8,335 bases of DNA from assembly GCA_027307295.1 (NCBI GenBank), contig DAHUXF010000107.1, forward strand, positions 1 through 8,335, read 5' to 3'. Below, piece after piece: positions 1 through 6,279 of the stretch (positions within the stretch are counted from its first letter, which is position 1; each line of letters starts with the position of its first letter). The notes beneath the pieces were generated by a model. It was given only the letters and a program-made list of their open reading frames with translations. It searched no databases and was not told the origin of the DNA. This DNA is from Acidobacteriaceae bacterium. GTDB taxonomy: Bacteria; Acidobacteriota; Terriglobia; Terriglobales; Acidobacteriaceae. Both the position numbers and the translations under genes were made by a program.

Positions 1-1
1 G

Positions 2-874
2 TCCGCTTGAGCTATGAGGATCTTTTTTCTGCTCTTCAGAGGAAGCCGGTAACAGAGAGGCTGCCAGCTTTACGCCATCCTGCTCAGCGTCGGCCAGGAT
101 TTTCATGGGCGCAAAAGATCCGCCACTCTCGCCGATGGCCCGGTGAAATAAGCCTTTGGCCAGTGGACTTGCCATTAATCCATTCACGGACCATGAACCA
201 GCGGACTCGCCAAAAATGGTGACGCGGTGAGGATCGCCGCCAAATGCGGAAATATTCTTCTGCACCCATTGCAGAGCGGCAATCTGGTCAAGCATTGCAT
301 AATTGCCGGATGCATGATGCGGTGATTCGGCAGTGAGGCCGGGATGAGCAAAGAAACCGAAAATGCCCAGCCGGTAATTGATGGTCACAATGACCGCGCC
401 TTTGCGGGCCAAAACTTCACCATCATAGGAGGCCCCGCCGCCAGACCCTCTTGTAAAGCCGCCGCCATGAATCCATACCATCACGGGCAAGCGGTCTTTT
501 TCTGATTTGGCTGTAGTCCAGATGTTCAGGTACAGGCAATCTTCGCTCAACGGCGGAAGCTTTGCCTGGTAAATGGCTGCGCTGGCCGGATATTGCGTCT
601 GCCAACAGGCATTGGAAAACTGTACTGCCTGCCGAACGCCTGTCCACGCGGCTGGCGGTTGCGGGGCTTTCCATCGCAAATCACCCACAGGCGGTGCGGC
701 AAAAGGGACTCCCCGATAGACCCGAACATCAGGAGAACTCCCTGTAGTTCCAGCAAGCAGGCCTTGTTCAACCCGCACCGGAGCAACGGAATCAAGGATG
801 GTTGCACTTGCAAATGACATAAGCGAGCAGGCCAGAATTATCAGGCAAAAAGCAGTGATCAAGCAACGTTTCAT
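2..874 (-). CDS. Type-B carboxylesterase, secreted or lipid-anchored, partial (C-terminus beyond the left edge)
   Basis: Alpha/beta-hydrolase of the carboxylesterase/lipase type-B family, expected to hydrolyse carboxylic esters outside the cytoplasm. The frame is open from the ATG at 874 to the window edge, giving 291 residues of a family usually near 500. Residues 1-24 look like a signal peptide: basic start, hydrophobic core, ASA at the cleavage position. An Ile-Leu-Ala-Cys at 13-16 could instead act as a weak lipobox. Seen motifs: EDCLYLN at 111-117, with Cys113 a likely disulfide partner of Cys90; oxyanion-hole HGGGF at 136-140; nucleophile elbow GESAG at 222-226 with Ser224. The catalytic acid and His should lie beyond the edge. 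It follows the phosphatidyltransferase by 44 bases on the same strand. A GAGG lies 11 bases before the ATG, rather far for a ribosome site, and a TATACT at 903-908 could be a -10 box without a good -35. The natural substrate cannot be read from the sequence. Confidence 0.9.
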   Translation of the reverse strand, partial: MKRCLITAFCLIILACSLMSFASATILDSVAPVRVEQGLLAGTTGSSPDVRVYRGVPFAAPPVGDLRWKAPQPPAAWTGVRQAVQFSNACWQTQYPASAAIYQAKLPPLSEDCLYLNIWTTAKSEKDRLPVMVWIHGGGFTRGSGGGASYDGEVLARKGAVIVTINYRLGIFGFFAHPGLTAESPHHASGNYAMLDQIAALQWVQKNISAFGGDPHRVTIFGESAGSWSVNGLMASPLAKGLFHRAIGESGGSFAPMKILADAEQDGVKLAASLLPASSEEQKKDPHSSSG

Positions 875-918
875 AAATCAACGTACCTCAAGCATCGCAA
901 TGAGTATAAAAACGTCCG

Positions 919-1647
919 CTAATTAAAAGAAGGAATTTGTTGCGGACCTTTGCCGGTTTGAGGCTTATTGCTGCCCTCAGGCTTTGCAGCCAGCACCTGC
1001 CGGGCTGCAGCAGCTGCTTCAGCTGCCTTGAGATCAAGAATACGCGTCTGCTGATACGTGTAAGCAATGCGATGGATGATAGTAATGGTGGAAAGCACAG
1101 CCAGGACCCACAAAACCGGCGCCATAGCGCCCCATCGCGCAAACAGCGCCCCGATAATTACCAGCACCACGCGCTCAGGCCGTTCCATAAAACCGACCTT
1201 GCAAGATCCAATCAGAGACTCCGCCCGGGCACGCGTATAACTCACCATGACAGAGCTGACCATAACAAAGGCCACCAGCACCAGATAGAAGAAATGGTTT
1301 CCGCGCGCGTAATACACCAGCAGCCCGAAGAAAAGGGCAACGTCACTATAGCGATCAATAACTGAATCAAAAAATGCGCCAAACGTGGTGACCTGGCCGG
1401 TGGCGCGGGCCACGCGTCCATCCACCATGTCAAAAATTCCTGCGCCAATGATTACCAATCCGGCGTACAGAAACATGCGCGAGTAGTTATGGGTGTTGGC
1501 GTACCCGAAAAGAATGGCGGCAATGGTATTGATCACCAGCCCTAGAAACGTAAGAACGTTCGGAGAGATTCGCGTAAGCGCAAGACCGCGAACAATGGCG
1601 TGCAACAGCACGCGGCAGGCTCGTCCAAAGGCCCCGGTCCAGGTCAT
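919..1647 (-). CDS. CDP-alcohol phosphatidyltransferase, integral membrane phospholipid headgroup enzyme
   Basis: Membrane enzyme that transfers a phosphatidyl group from a CDP-lipid to an alcohol acceptor. The family signature DG(x2)AR(x8)G(x3)D(x3)D is intact: D76, G77, A80, R81, G90, D94, D98. These residues bind the metal and CDP, and D98 is the expected catalytic base. I see about six hydrophobic segments (near 29-50, 57-75, 102-113, 117-137, 158-172 and 174-194), as in the family. A GFMERPERV stretch at 152-160 resembles the basic pocket of phosphatidylinositol-phosphate synthases and the archaeal inositol-phospholipid enzymes. The acceptor may therefore be inositol phosphate, but PgsA-like or other acceptors are not excluded. 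The tail from about 206 is Ala-rich and soluble. The start ATG overlaps the greA stop in ATGA, so translation is probably coupled to greA. The 242 residues are near family length. Confidence 0.9.
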   Translation of the reverse strand: MTWTGAFGRACRVLLHAIVRGLALTRISPNVLTFLGLVINTIAAILFGYANTHNYSRMFLYAGLVIIGAGIFDMVDGRVARATGQVTTFGAFFDSVIDRYSDVALFFGLLVYYARGNHFFYLVLVAFVMVSSVMVSYTRARAESLIGSCKVGFMERPERVVLVIIGALFARWGAMAPVLWVLAVLSTITIIHRIAYTYQQTRILDLKAAEAAAAARQVLAAKPEGSNKPQTGKGPQQIPSFN

Positions 1648-2117
1648 GACGCCTCGTCGTGAATGGTAATGAGATGCAGGACCTCCAGTTCACGCTTTCC
1701 ATTGGGCGTGACGACTACCGCGGTATCGCCGACTTTCTTGCCCATCAGGGACTTGCCAATCGGTGATGTGGTGGAGATCAGCCCCTTCGTCACGTCAGAC
1801 TCTTCACTGGTAACTAAAGTGTAAATAATCTCTTCTTCTTTCGTGCTGTCAAAAACCTTGACCTTGGAGCCAAACGCCACGCGATCTTTAGGAATGTTTG
1901 TGAGGTTGACCAAGGCCAATTCGGACATGCGTTTCTTGAGCTGCCCGAGGCGCGCATTCACAAATTCCTGGCGCTGTTTTGCCATGTGATATTCAGCATT
2001 TTCGCTGAGATCGCCCATAGCCACAGCCTTCTTGATCTCCTTGGGAAGCTCGTGAGTAAGCTCGTGCTCCAGCAACTTGATCTCTTCTTCCAGCTTCCTT
2101 TTGATGTGTTCGGGCAT
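1644..2117 (-). CDS. greA: Transcription elongation factor GreA
   Basis: Secondary-channel factor that stimulates transcript cleavage by backtracked RNA polymerase. The 157 residues match the usual length of about 158. Residues 1-75 form the antiparallel coiled coil, with the diagnostic tip GDLSENAEYH at 35-44. Asp36 and Glu39 in this tip are the acidic residues that coordinate the catalytic metal in the polymerase active site. Residues from about 80 form the FKBP-like C-terminal domain, with SPIGKSLMGKKVGD at 118-131. The ATG at 2117 is the only reasonable start. The nearest AGGAG lies 15 bases upstream, longer than ideal, and no nearer Shine-Dalgarno is visible. A promoter candidate sits at 2180-2209. 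It is first in an apparent operon with the phosphatidyltransferase (4-base overlap) and probably the esterase. It is divergent from carD, another polymerase-binding factor. Confidence 0.97.
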   Translation of the reverse strand: MPEHIKRKLEEEIKLLEHELTHELPKEIKKAVAMGDLSENAEYHMAKQRQEFVNARLGQLKKRMSELALVNLTNIPKDRVAFGSKVKVFDSTKEEEIIYTLVTSEESDVTKGLISTTSPIGKSLMGKKVGDTAVVVTPNGKRELEVLHLITIHDEAS

Positions 2118-2179
2118 GTTCCGGGAAAAATACTCCTATCACTTCTTACTCAAAATCGGGAGGGGCCAGCAAAAAAACA

Positions 2180-2209
2180 ATTATAAACCTTTCAGTCTTA
2201 ATGCGTTAA
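2180..2209 (-). promoter_or_regulatory. Candidate sigma70-type promoter for greA
   Basis: On the minus strand a perfect -10 hexamer TATAAT occupies 2185-2180. A -35-like TTAACG lies at 2209-2204, a spacing of 18 bases. The predicted transcription start near 2173 would give a leader of about 56 bases before the greA ATG. This is hexamer matching by eye only. Confidence 0.5.
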
Positions 2210-2247
2210 CCAGTACGGCATGCCAGGCGCTGAAATATTTTTCAGTC
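2190..2247 (+). repeat. Spaced direct repeat TTTCAGTC (two copies, 50 bases apart)
   Basis: The octamer TTTCAGTC occurs at 2190-2197, inside the greA promoter spacer, and again at 2240-2247. The second copy overlaps the right arm of the palindrome at 2230-2245. The start-to-start distance is exactly 50 bases, close to five helical turns. It may be a pair of regulator sites or a coincidence in AT-rich DNA. Confidence 0.3.
2230..2245. promoter_or_regulatory. Small palindrome between the divergent greA and carD promoters
   Basis: CTGAAA (2230-2235) and TTTCAG (2240-2245) form a perfect 6-bp inverted repeat around TATT. It lies upstream of both promoter candidates: 21 bases from the greA -35 and 28 bases from the carD -35. 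An operator or activator site is possible. It is too short and has no U-tract to be a convincing terminator. Confidence 0.3.
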
Positions 2248-2272
2248 GATCCGTCAGTAAAAGCGATGATTG

Positions 2273-2301
2273 TTGCTAAAAGCGGATAAAAAGTTTATAA
2301 T
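2273..2301 (+). promoter_or_regulatory. Candidate sigma70-type promoter for carD
   Basis: -35-like TTGCTA at 2273-2278, a 17-base spacer, and a perfect -10 TATAAT at 2296-2301. Transcription would start near 2308, about 40 bases before the carD ATG at 2348. Two good hexamers at ideal spacing, the right distance from a gene, make this the strongest promoter call in the window. Confidence 0.6.
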
Positions 2302-2347
2302 CGTTTTGTCTAGTGCTCCCCCGCAGAATGTCCCATCTAGGTGTTTC

Positions 2348-2878
2348 ATGAATGGCACGCTAAACTTCCAAATCGGCGACAAGGTAGTCTATCCGAACCA
2401 TGGTGTAGGGATCATCGAACAAATCAGCAGCCGCACAATCGGTCCCATTGTGCAAAAGTTTTACCTTCTGAAGATCAAGGCCAGCAGCCTGAAAGTTGAA
2501 GTCCCGTTTGGCAATGTGGGCATGGTTGGATTGCGCCCGGTTGTCAAAAACGGTGAAGTCACCAAGATCATCAACTTTCTGGTGGACGGCAAATGCGATA
2601 ACCACACTGACTGGAAATTCCGTTTCAAGGAAAATTCAGACAAGATGCGCACCGGCTCATTGCTGGAAGTCGCGGTGGTATTGAAGAGCCTGCTGCTCCT
2701 GGCCAAGGACAAACCACTCTCATTCCGTGAGAAAAAGATGCTGGAACGAGCCCGTTATCTGCTGGTCACGGAGCTGGCTATGGCGCGCAACGTTGACGAA
2801 GTAGAAGTAGAAGATCAACTCAACAAAGCGCTGTCCAAGAGCAAGCTCAAGTTTCCAGAAGTCACGGCTGACGCTTAA
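2348..2878 (+). CDS. carD: CarD-like (CdnL family) RNA polymerase-binding transcription factor
   Basis: Global regulator that binds the RNA polymerase beta subunit and stabilises the promoter open complex. The 176 residues are close to the 160-170 of the family. Residues 6-65 form the polymerase-interaction domain, with the hallmark GDKVVYPNHGVG at 10-21. From about 85 comes the helical DNA-binding domain. Trp89 in DWKFRFKEN matches the tryptophan that wedges into the upstream edge of the transcription bubble in characterised homologues. The rest is helix- and charge-rich, with FREKKMLERAR at 126-136. The ATG at 2348 is chosen because an AGGTG lies 5 bases before it and homology begins at once. 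An in-frame TTG at 2270 lies upstream of the predicted promoter start. It is transcribed alone, divergent from greA and convergent with mogA across 36 bases. Confidence 0.95.
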   Translation: MNGTLNFQIGDKVVYPNHGVGIIEQISSRTIGPIVQKFYLLKIKASSLKVEVPFGNVGMVGLRPVVKNGEVTKIINFLVDGKCDNHTDWKFRFKENSDKMRTGSLLEVAVVLKSLLLLAKDKPLSFREKKMLERARYLLVTELAMARNVDEVEVEDQLNKALSKSKLKFPEVTADA

Positions 2879-2914
2879 TCAATCTTTCAGGCGAAGACGG
2901 AACATACACTGCCG

Positions 2915-3436
2915 TTAATGCTCTGTATTTCCTTCCAGCAACTCCAGTGCATGCGGCAGAATCCCGATTACCGCCTGTAGTGAATCAACAGCGGCTGCGG
3001 GGCTTCCAGGAACATTGAGCAGCAGTGTTTTCCCGCGGATTCCACAAACGCCGCGGCTCAACACCGCAAACTGTGTCTTCTTTGTGCCTTCCAGCCGCAT
3101 CTTCTGCTCTATCCCTTCGATCCGCCGCTCCAGGACAGCCAATGTAGCTTCCGGAGTGACATCGCGCACGGCGATGCCGGTCCCTCCGGTCGTCACCACG
3201 AGCCGCACAATTTCACAACACTCAATCAGCCGGGCCGTGATTGTATCTCTTTCATCCGGCAGGATCGATCGATGCAGCACGGTGAAACCGGCAGCTTCCA
3301 GCTCGCGAACCACGGCCGGGCCGGAAGCATCTTCGCGCACGCCCACAAACGAGGAATCGCTGATGGTCAACACGGCCGCGGTCTTTGATTTGCGGTTGGA
3401 GGTCGTTAACGCAGCGGACTTTATATCGGCGGTCAT
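2915..3436 (-). CDS. mogA: MogA/MoaB-family molybdopterin adenylyltransferase
   Basis: Cytoplasmic enzyme that adenylates molybdopterin with MgATP, giving MPT-AMP for MoeA. In 173 residues I see TTGGTG at 82-87, then RDVTPEAT at 91-98 with the conserved Asp92, LSRGVCGIRGKTLLLN at 126-141, and PGSP at 143-146. The RDVTP stretch and LSR segment fit the MogA type better than E. coli MoaB, which has a different sequence after TGGTG; the MoaB name is still possible. The domain begins near residue 19, so the first 18 residues are an extra polar tail. It is last in the molybdenum-cofactor cluster, 24 bases after the response regulator stop and in the same frame, with no better start between. No clear Shine-Dalgarno is visible, so translation may depend on the upstream gene. 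Confidence 0.92.
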   Translation of the reverse strand: MTADIKSAALTTSNRKSKTAAVLTISDSSFVGVREDASGPAVVRELEAAGFTVLHRSILPDERDTITARLIECCEIVRLVVTTGGTGIAVRDVTPEATLAVLERRIEGIEQKMRLEGTKKTQFAVLSRGVCGIRGKTLLLNVPGSPAAAVDSLQAVIGILPHALELLEGNTEH

Positions 3437-3460
3437 TGACGATGCGGGGTTCGCTTGGCT

Positions 3461-4210
3461 TTAGGCTTCCAGCACGTTCTCTTCACTGTCGCGATTGCCT
3501 TCATCCAGCAGCCGCAGTCCTTCCAGCAGAAGCCCTTGTGTGGACTGAGTAGTGGTTTGTTCGCTGCTGCTGCCGGCAAAATCAATTTCAAAACTTCCCG
3601 CCGTCCAGGTAAGTACCTTGTAAACAGCGGCGTCACCGTGCAAATCACCGTATAGAGCGTGATTGATTTGTCCTTCGGTAAAGTACATCCTGCACGTGTC
3701 GCCATTATTGGCCAGAGTGAGCGCGCATGTCTTGCGGCCCATATCCAGAGACTGCAACAAATCAAGCACATTCATCTGGGCCAGATTGCCGCGCAGCACG
3801 GATTCTCCCGGCGCTTCACGCGCCATCTTCTCCAGTGAAATTTTGTCCACTACTTTTTTGATCTTGGCAGCGGCTTCCTTCAGAAAGAAGGGCTTCTCAA
3901 TAAAATCTTCTACAGTGTCCTGCACAGCTTTGAGCTTTTCATTGATGTCGGTTTTGCTGGCCATCAGCATCACAGGAATGCTTGCGCTGGCGCTGCGGCT
4001 TTTGATCTTCTGGAGGAGTTGGCGGCCGTCCATGCCGTTCATGGCGAAATCAGTAATGATCAGGTCGGGCTTATCTTCAATGGCTTTGAGCAGCGCATCG
4101 GCCCCGTCATTCAGGGGCTGCACGGTGGAAAACTGGGCAAGGGCCTGCCGCAACATCTCCAGAACCATGGGATTGTCGTCAACCAGAAGCACCTTGATAT
4201 TGCTCGGCAT
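3461..4210 (-). CDS. Response regulator with REC receiver and C-terminal DUF4388 (PATAN) domain
   Basis: Two-component receiver protein without a DNA-binding domain. REC spans about 5-122: acidic pair Asp11-Asp12, phosphoacceptor Asp54 in IITDFAMNGMDG, and Lys106-Pro107 at the conserved lysine. The usual Thr/Ser switch position aligns with Ala84 in PVMLMASK, with Ser85 next to it, so signalling output may be altered. After a charged helix (about 112-135), residues 141-211 match DUF4388/PATAN: GNLAQMNVLDLLQSL, YFTEG at 176-180, HALYGDLHGDAA, and TWTAGSFEIDF at 201-211. The tail is Ser/Thr-rich, then acidic. This domain is a presumed protein-interaction module in acidobacterial, myxobacterial and cyanobacterial regulators. 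The start ATG lies 5 bases after the moaC stop with an AGG just upstream, so co-translation is likely. No histidine kinase is in the window, and a role in molybdenum-cofactor control is only suggested by position. Confidence 0.92.
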   Translation of the reverse strand: MPSNIKVLLVDDNPMVLEMLRQALAQFSTVQPLNDGADALLKAIEDKPDLIITDFAMNGMDGRQLLQKIKSRSASASIPVMLMASKTDINEKLKAVQDTVEDFIEKPFFLKEAAAKIKKVVDKISLEKMAREAPGESVLRGNLAQMNVLDLLQSLDMGRKTCALTLANNGDTCRMYFTEGQINHALYGDLHGDAAVYKVLTWTAGSFEIDFAGSSSEQTTTQSTQGLLLEGLRLLDEGNRDSEENVLEA

Positions 4211-4215
4211 GAAAC

Positions 4216-4761
4216 CTATTTCTTTCCGGGAGTCAGTGGATGCTTACGCCGGTAATCACCACTTTTTCCGCCTGACTTGCGCTCCAGAAGCACATCGCGG
4301 ATCACGATACCTTTGTCCAGGGCCTTGCACATGTCATAGATGGTCAGTGCGGCCACGGCGGCTGCGGTGAGAGCTTCCATCTCGACGCCAGTCTGGGCGC
4401 TGGTGGCGGCTTGAGCGTTGACCTGAACGCCATTCTCGCACACCTCAGTGGTCACATCAATGTAGCTGAGGGGCAAAGGATGGCACATTGGTATCAACTC
4501 GCTCGTGCGTTTGGCTGCGGAAATCCCGGCAAATCTGGCCACTTCCAGCGGGTTCCCTTTTGGGTTTTGCGGAAGTGCACTCAATACCTCAGCAGACATT
4601 TCAACAAATGCCGAAGCCTCTGCCTCTCGACGGCCCACTTCTTTTCCGGAAACATCCACCATCCGGGCGCGTCCGCTTGCATCGTAATGCGAGAGTTTTC
4701 CCTTGCTTTGGGCGTTCCCATTGGCGGACGGACGAATTGACTTCTTCTTGCCCATGTTCAT
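4216..4761 (-). CDS. moaC: Cyclic pyranopterin monophosphate synthase MoaC
   Basis: Second enzyme of the first stage of molybdenum-cofactor synthesis, turning the MoaA product into cyclic pyranopterin monophosphate. The 181 residues exceed the usual 160 or so because of a basic N-terminal tail of about 20. The core opens with LSHYDASGRARMVDVSGK at 23-40, a clear family start. Active-site matches: Lys68 in PKGNPLEVAR, His94 in LIPMCHPLPL, and Asp143 and Lys146 in IYDMCKALDK. GVEMEALTAAAVAAL at 125-139 is also typical. Two ATGs are possible, 4761 and 4755, and neither has a clear Shine-Dalgarno. The gene lies 70 bases after moeA and 5 bases before the response regulator. A 10-codon reading frame just upstream ends in a TGA overlapping the first ATG. 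Confidence 0.95.
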   Translation of the reverse strand: MNMGKKKSIRPSANGNAQSKGKLSHYDASGRARMVDVSGKEVGRREAEASAFVEMSAEVLSALPQNPKGNPLEVARFAGISAAKRTSELIPMCHPLPLSYIDVTTEVCENGVQVNAQAATSAQTGVEMEALTAAAVAALTIYDMCKALDKGIVIRDVLLERKSGGKSGDYRRKHPLTPGKK

Positions 4762-4784
4762 TGGTGAGCGATTATTCTTGCCAG

Positions 4785-4817
4785 TTTCATCACAATAATC
4801 TTTTCATCACAATAATC
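4785..4817. repeat. Two-copy 17-bp tandem repeat in the moeA-moaC spacer
   Basis: TTTCATCACAATAATC occurs at 4785-4800 and identically at 4802-4817, a 17-base period counting the single T between. GATTATT at 4770-4776 is also the inverse of AATAATC at 4794-4800, so the message could fold here. It looks like a recent tandem duplication in non-coding DNA. A regulatory role is possible but not shown. Confidence 0.8.
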
Positions 4818-4831
4818 AAAGCCCCGCCCGC

Positions 4832-6184
4832 TCAATGGATTACCACCGTCACCATCTCGCCTTCGGCCAGGCTCTCACGGTCTGGAGGCACCACCAGATA
4901 ACAGTTGGCCTGCGCCGCAGCCAGCATGTCGCCCGATCCCTGCCATGGCACCACGTGAACTTCAGGATCATGTAACCCGCCCGTAATCCGGGCAGGTAAA
5001 AACCTGGTCAGCCCAGTTTTGGTTCTGAATTCTTTCATGAGGCGTCCTTTGGCTGATTTCAACGTGGCCGGTCCACTTCCGCTCAGCGTCTCCAACACTT
5101 GCCGGGCAAACAATTCAAAGGTCACCATCACTGAGACGGGGTTCCCAGGCAAACCAAAAAACGGGACCGTTCCAGTCTCGCCAAACACAACAGGCCGTCC
5201 GGGTTGAATGAGCGCGCCGGTGAAAAAGAATGTCGCTCCTAAATCCGTCAGCGCCTGCTCCACCAGGTCAAATTTGCCCATGGAGACGCCTCCGGAAAGC
5301 AGCAACAGGTCAGCCTTCAACCCTTCCTGGATCAACTCGGCCAGTTTTCCCGCTTCGTCTGGAGCTATGGGCAGCTGCACTGGTTCACCGCCGCATGCGG
5401 CAACTTCGGCGGCCAGAGAATAGCTGTTGCTGTTGCGAATCTGGTTGGGGCCGGGCTTCTCCGCTACGTCTACCAATTCGTCACCGGTGGAGAGAATCGC
5501 CACGCGCGGTTTGCGATATACATTGAGGCTGGCTTTTCCCGCTGACGCCGCTAATGCAAGCTGCGCCGGTCCCAACCTTAATCCGCGCGACAGTAGCTCC
5601 TGTCCGGCCTTGGCTTCAGCTCCAGCAGGAACAACGTTTTCACCTGCGCTTGTCCTTCTCTGAATGTCAATCAGTTCTTCAGCCACCGTGGTAGCCACTG
5701 CCCTATTTTTTCGTTCTTCAATGCCGATAATATCGTCGGCATTCCCCGCATCCCCTGGTTGAGCCTCTCCGCCAGCCCGTCCTATTTCGTGTTTCGCTGT
5801 TTTGCGGACCGTATATTCCACCATCACCACCGCGTCCGCGCCCGGCGGGACAGCAGCTCCTGTCATGATCTCCACGGCTTCGCCTGCGGCCACCGGCAAA
5901 TCGTAACTGTCGCCGGCCCTCACCTGCCCAACCACCCGCAACGTTGCCGGACCATTTTCCAGGTCTTGTGAGCGCACGGCATAACCATCTCGCGTAGCTC
6001 TTGGAAACGGAGGAAAATCACGGTCTGCGATAACCGGCTCCGCCAGGACCCGTCCCAGCGCCGCCAGCAATGGCACCTCTTCAGAACGCATTCGTAATTG
6101 TTTAGATTTCTGCCCGCAGTATGCCCTGACTGTTTCATAGGCATCTTCAAAGCTGAGCACTCCGGCATGTGTAGTAATTTCCAT
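4832..6184 (-). CDS. moeA: Molybdopterin molybdenumtransferase MoeA with an inserted segment
   Basis: Final enzyme of molybdenum-cofactor synthesis, inserting molybdate into MPT-AMP. The 450 residues exceed the usual 390-420. Motifs in order: PPFPRATRDGYAV at 58-70 with the active-site Asp66, IMTGAAVPPGADAVV at 106-120, STGDEL at 232-237 with Glu236, QIRNSNSY at 248-255, SGGVSMGKFD at 297-306 with Asp306, and GLPGNPVSVMVTFELFARQ at 344-362. Residues of about 130-172 are a hydrophilic insertion absent from E. coli MoeA. The following RRxGED-type motif is degenerate: NVVPAGAEAKAG at 183-194, with Glu190 where Asp is usual. KPGKP of many homologues is QPGRP at 327-331. These changes suggest a separate MoeA subfamily rather than decay, since the frame and catalytic residues are intact. 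First gene of the cluster; the ATG at 6184 has no Shine-Dalgarno and sits about 5 bases after the predicted transcription start. Confidence 0.95.
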   Translation of the reverse strand: MEITTHAGVLSFEDAYETVRAYCGQKSKQLRMRSEEVPLLAALGRVLAEPVIADRDFPPFPRATRDGYAVRSQDLENGPATLRVVGQVRAGDSYDLPVAAGEAVEIMTGAAVPPGADAVVMVEYTVRKTAKHEIGRAGGEAQPGDAGNADDIIGIEERKNRAVATTVAEELIDIQRRTSAGENVVPAGAEAKAGQELLSRGLRLGPAQLALAASAGKASLNVYRKPRVAILSTGDELVDVAEKPGPNQIRNSNSYSLAAEVAACGGEPVQLPIAPDEAGKLAELIQEGLKADLLLLSGGVSMGKFDLVEQALTDLGATFFFTGALIQPGRPVVFGETGTVPFFGLPGNPVSVMVTFELFARQVLETLSGSGPATLKSAKGRLMKEFRTKTGLTRFLPARITGGLHDPEVHVVPWQGSGDMLAAAQANCYLVVPPDRESLAEGEMVTVVIH

Positions 6185-6195
6185 CAGCTTTATCG

Positions 6196-6224
6196 ATTCT
6201 AGTTCTTCATGCTGTTCTTGTCTT
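6196..6224 (-). promoter_or_regulatory. Candidate promoter of the moeA-moaC-regulator-mogA cluster
   Basis: On the minus strand, -35-like AAGACA at 6224-6219, a 17-base spacer, and -10-like TAGAAT at 6201-6196. Transcription would start near 6189, five bases before the moeA ATG, giving an almost leaderless message. That agrees with the absence of a Shine-Dalgarno there. It lies directly after the terminator-like hairpin, where a new transcript should begin. Confidence 0.4.
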
Positions 6225-6230
6225 CAGGGC

Positions 6231-6279
6231 TAAAACACAAACACGCAACGGACAGCCGTTGCGCGCCATGTGTGTTTTA
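6231..6279 (-). terminator. Long imperfect hairpin, probable terminator of the aldo/keto reductase transcript
   Basis: Read on the minus strand, an inner stem of about 12 pairs (6256-6267 with 6240-6251, loop 6252-6255) contains a perfect GC-rich core CGCAACGG/CCGTTGCG. Beyond a 3-base bulge (6268-6270) a 9-pair outer stem TAAAACACA/TGTGTTTTA closes the structure (6271-6279 with 6231-6239). Several inner pairs are G-U only in the minus-strand RNA, favouring that strand. The 3' arm is U-rich, and the T-rich stretch at 6271-6286 could also serve plus-strand transcripts. It sits between the reductase end and moeA. Confidence 0.6.

Noticed and set aside
2..60. Apparent frameshift or stop near the end of the carboxylesterase inside the window
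   Set aside because: A codon-by-codon recount from 874 shows the frame stays open to the left edge; the apparent stop came from a misread base.
2270..2347. Longer carD start at TTG 2270 (26 extra residues)
   Set aside because: It lies upstream of the predicted promoter start, has no ribosome site, and the CarD family begins at the ATG at 2348.
2879..2914. Terminator between convergent carD and mogA
   Set aside because: Only a weak ACGG/CCGT pairing is present, with no U-tract.
3663..4370. 235-residue plus-strand reading frame over the response regulator and moaC
   Set aside because: It is antisense to two strongly conserved genes, is Ser/Arg-rich in composition, and has no recognisable domain.
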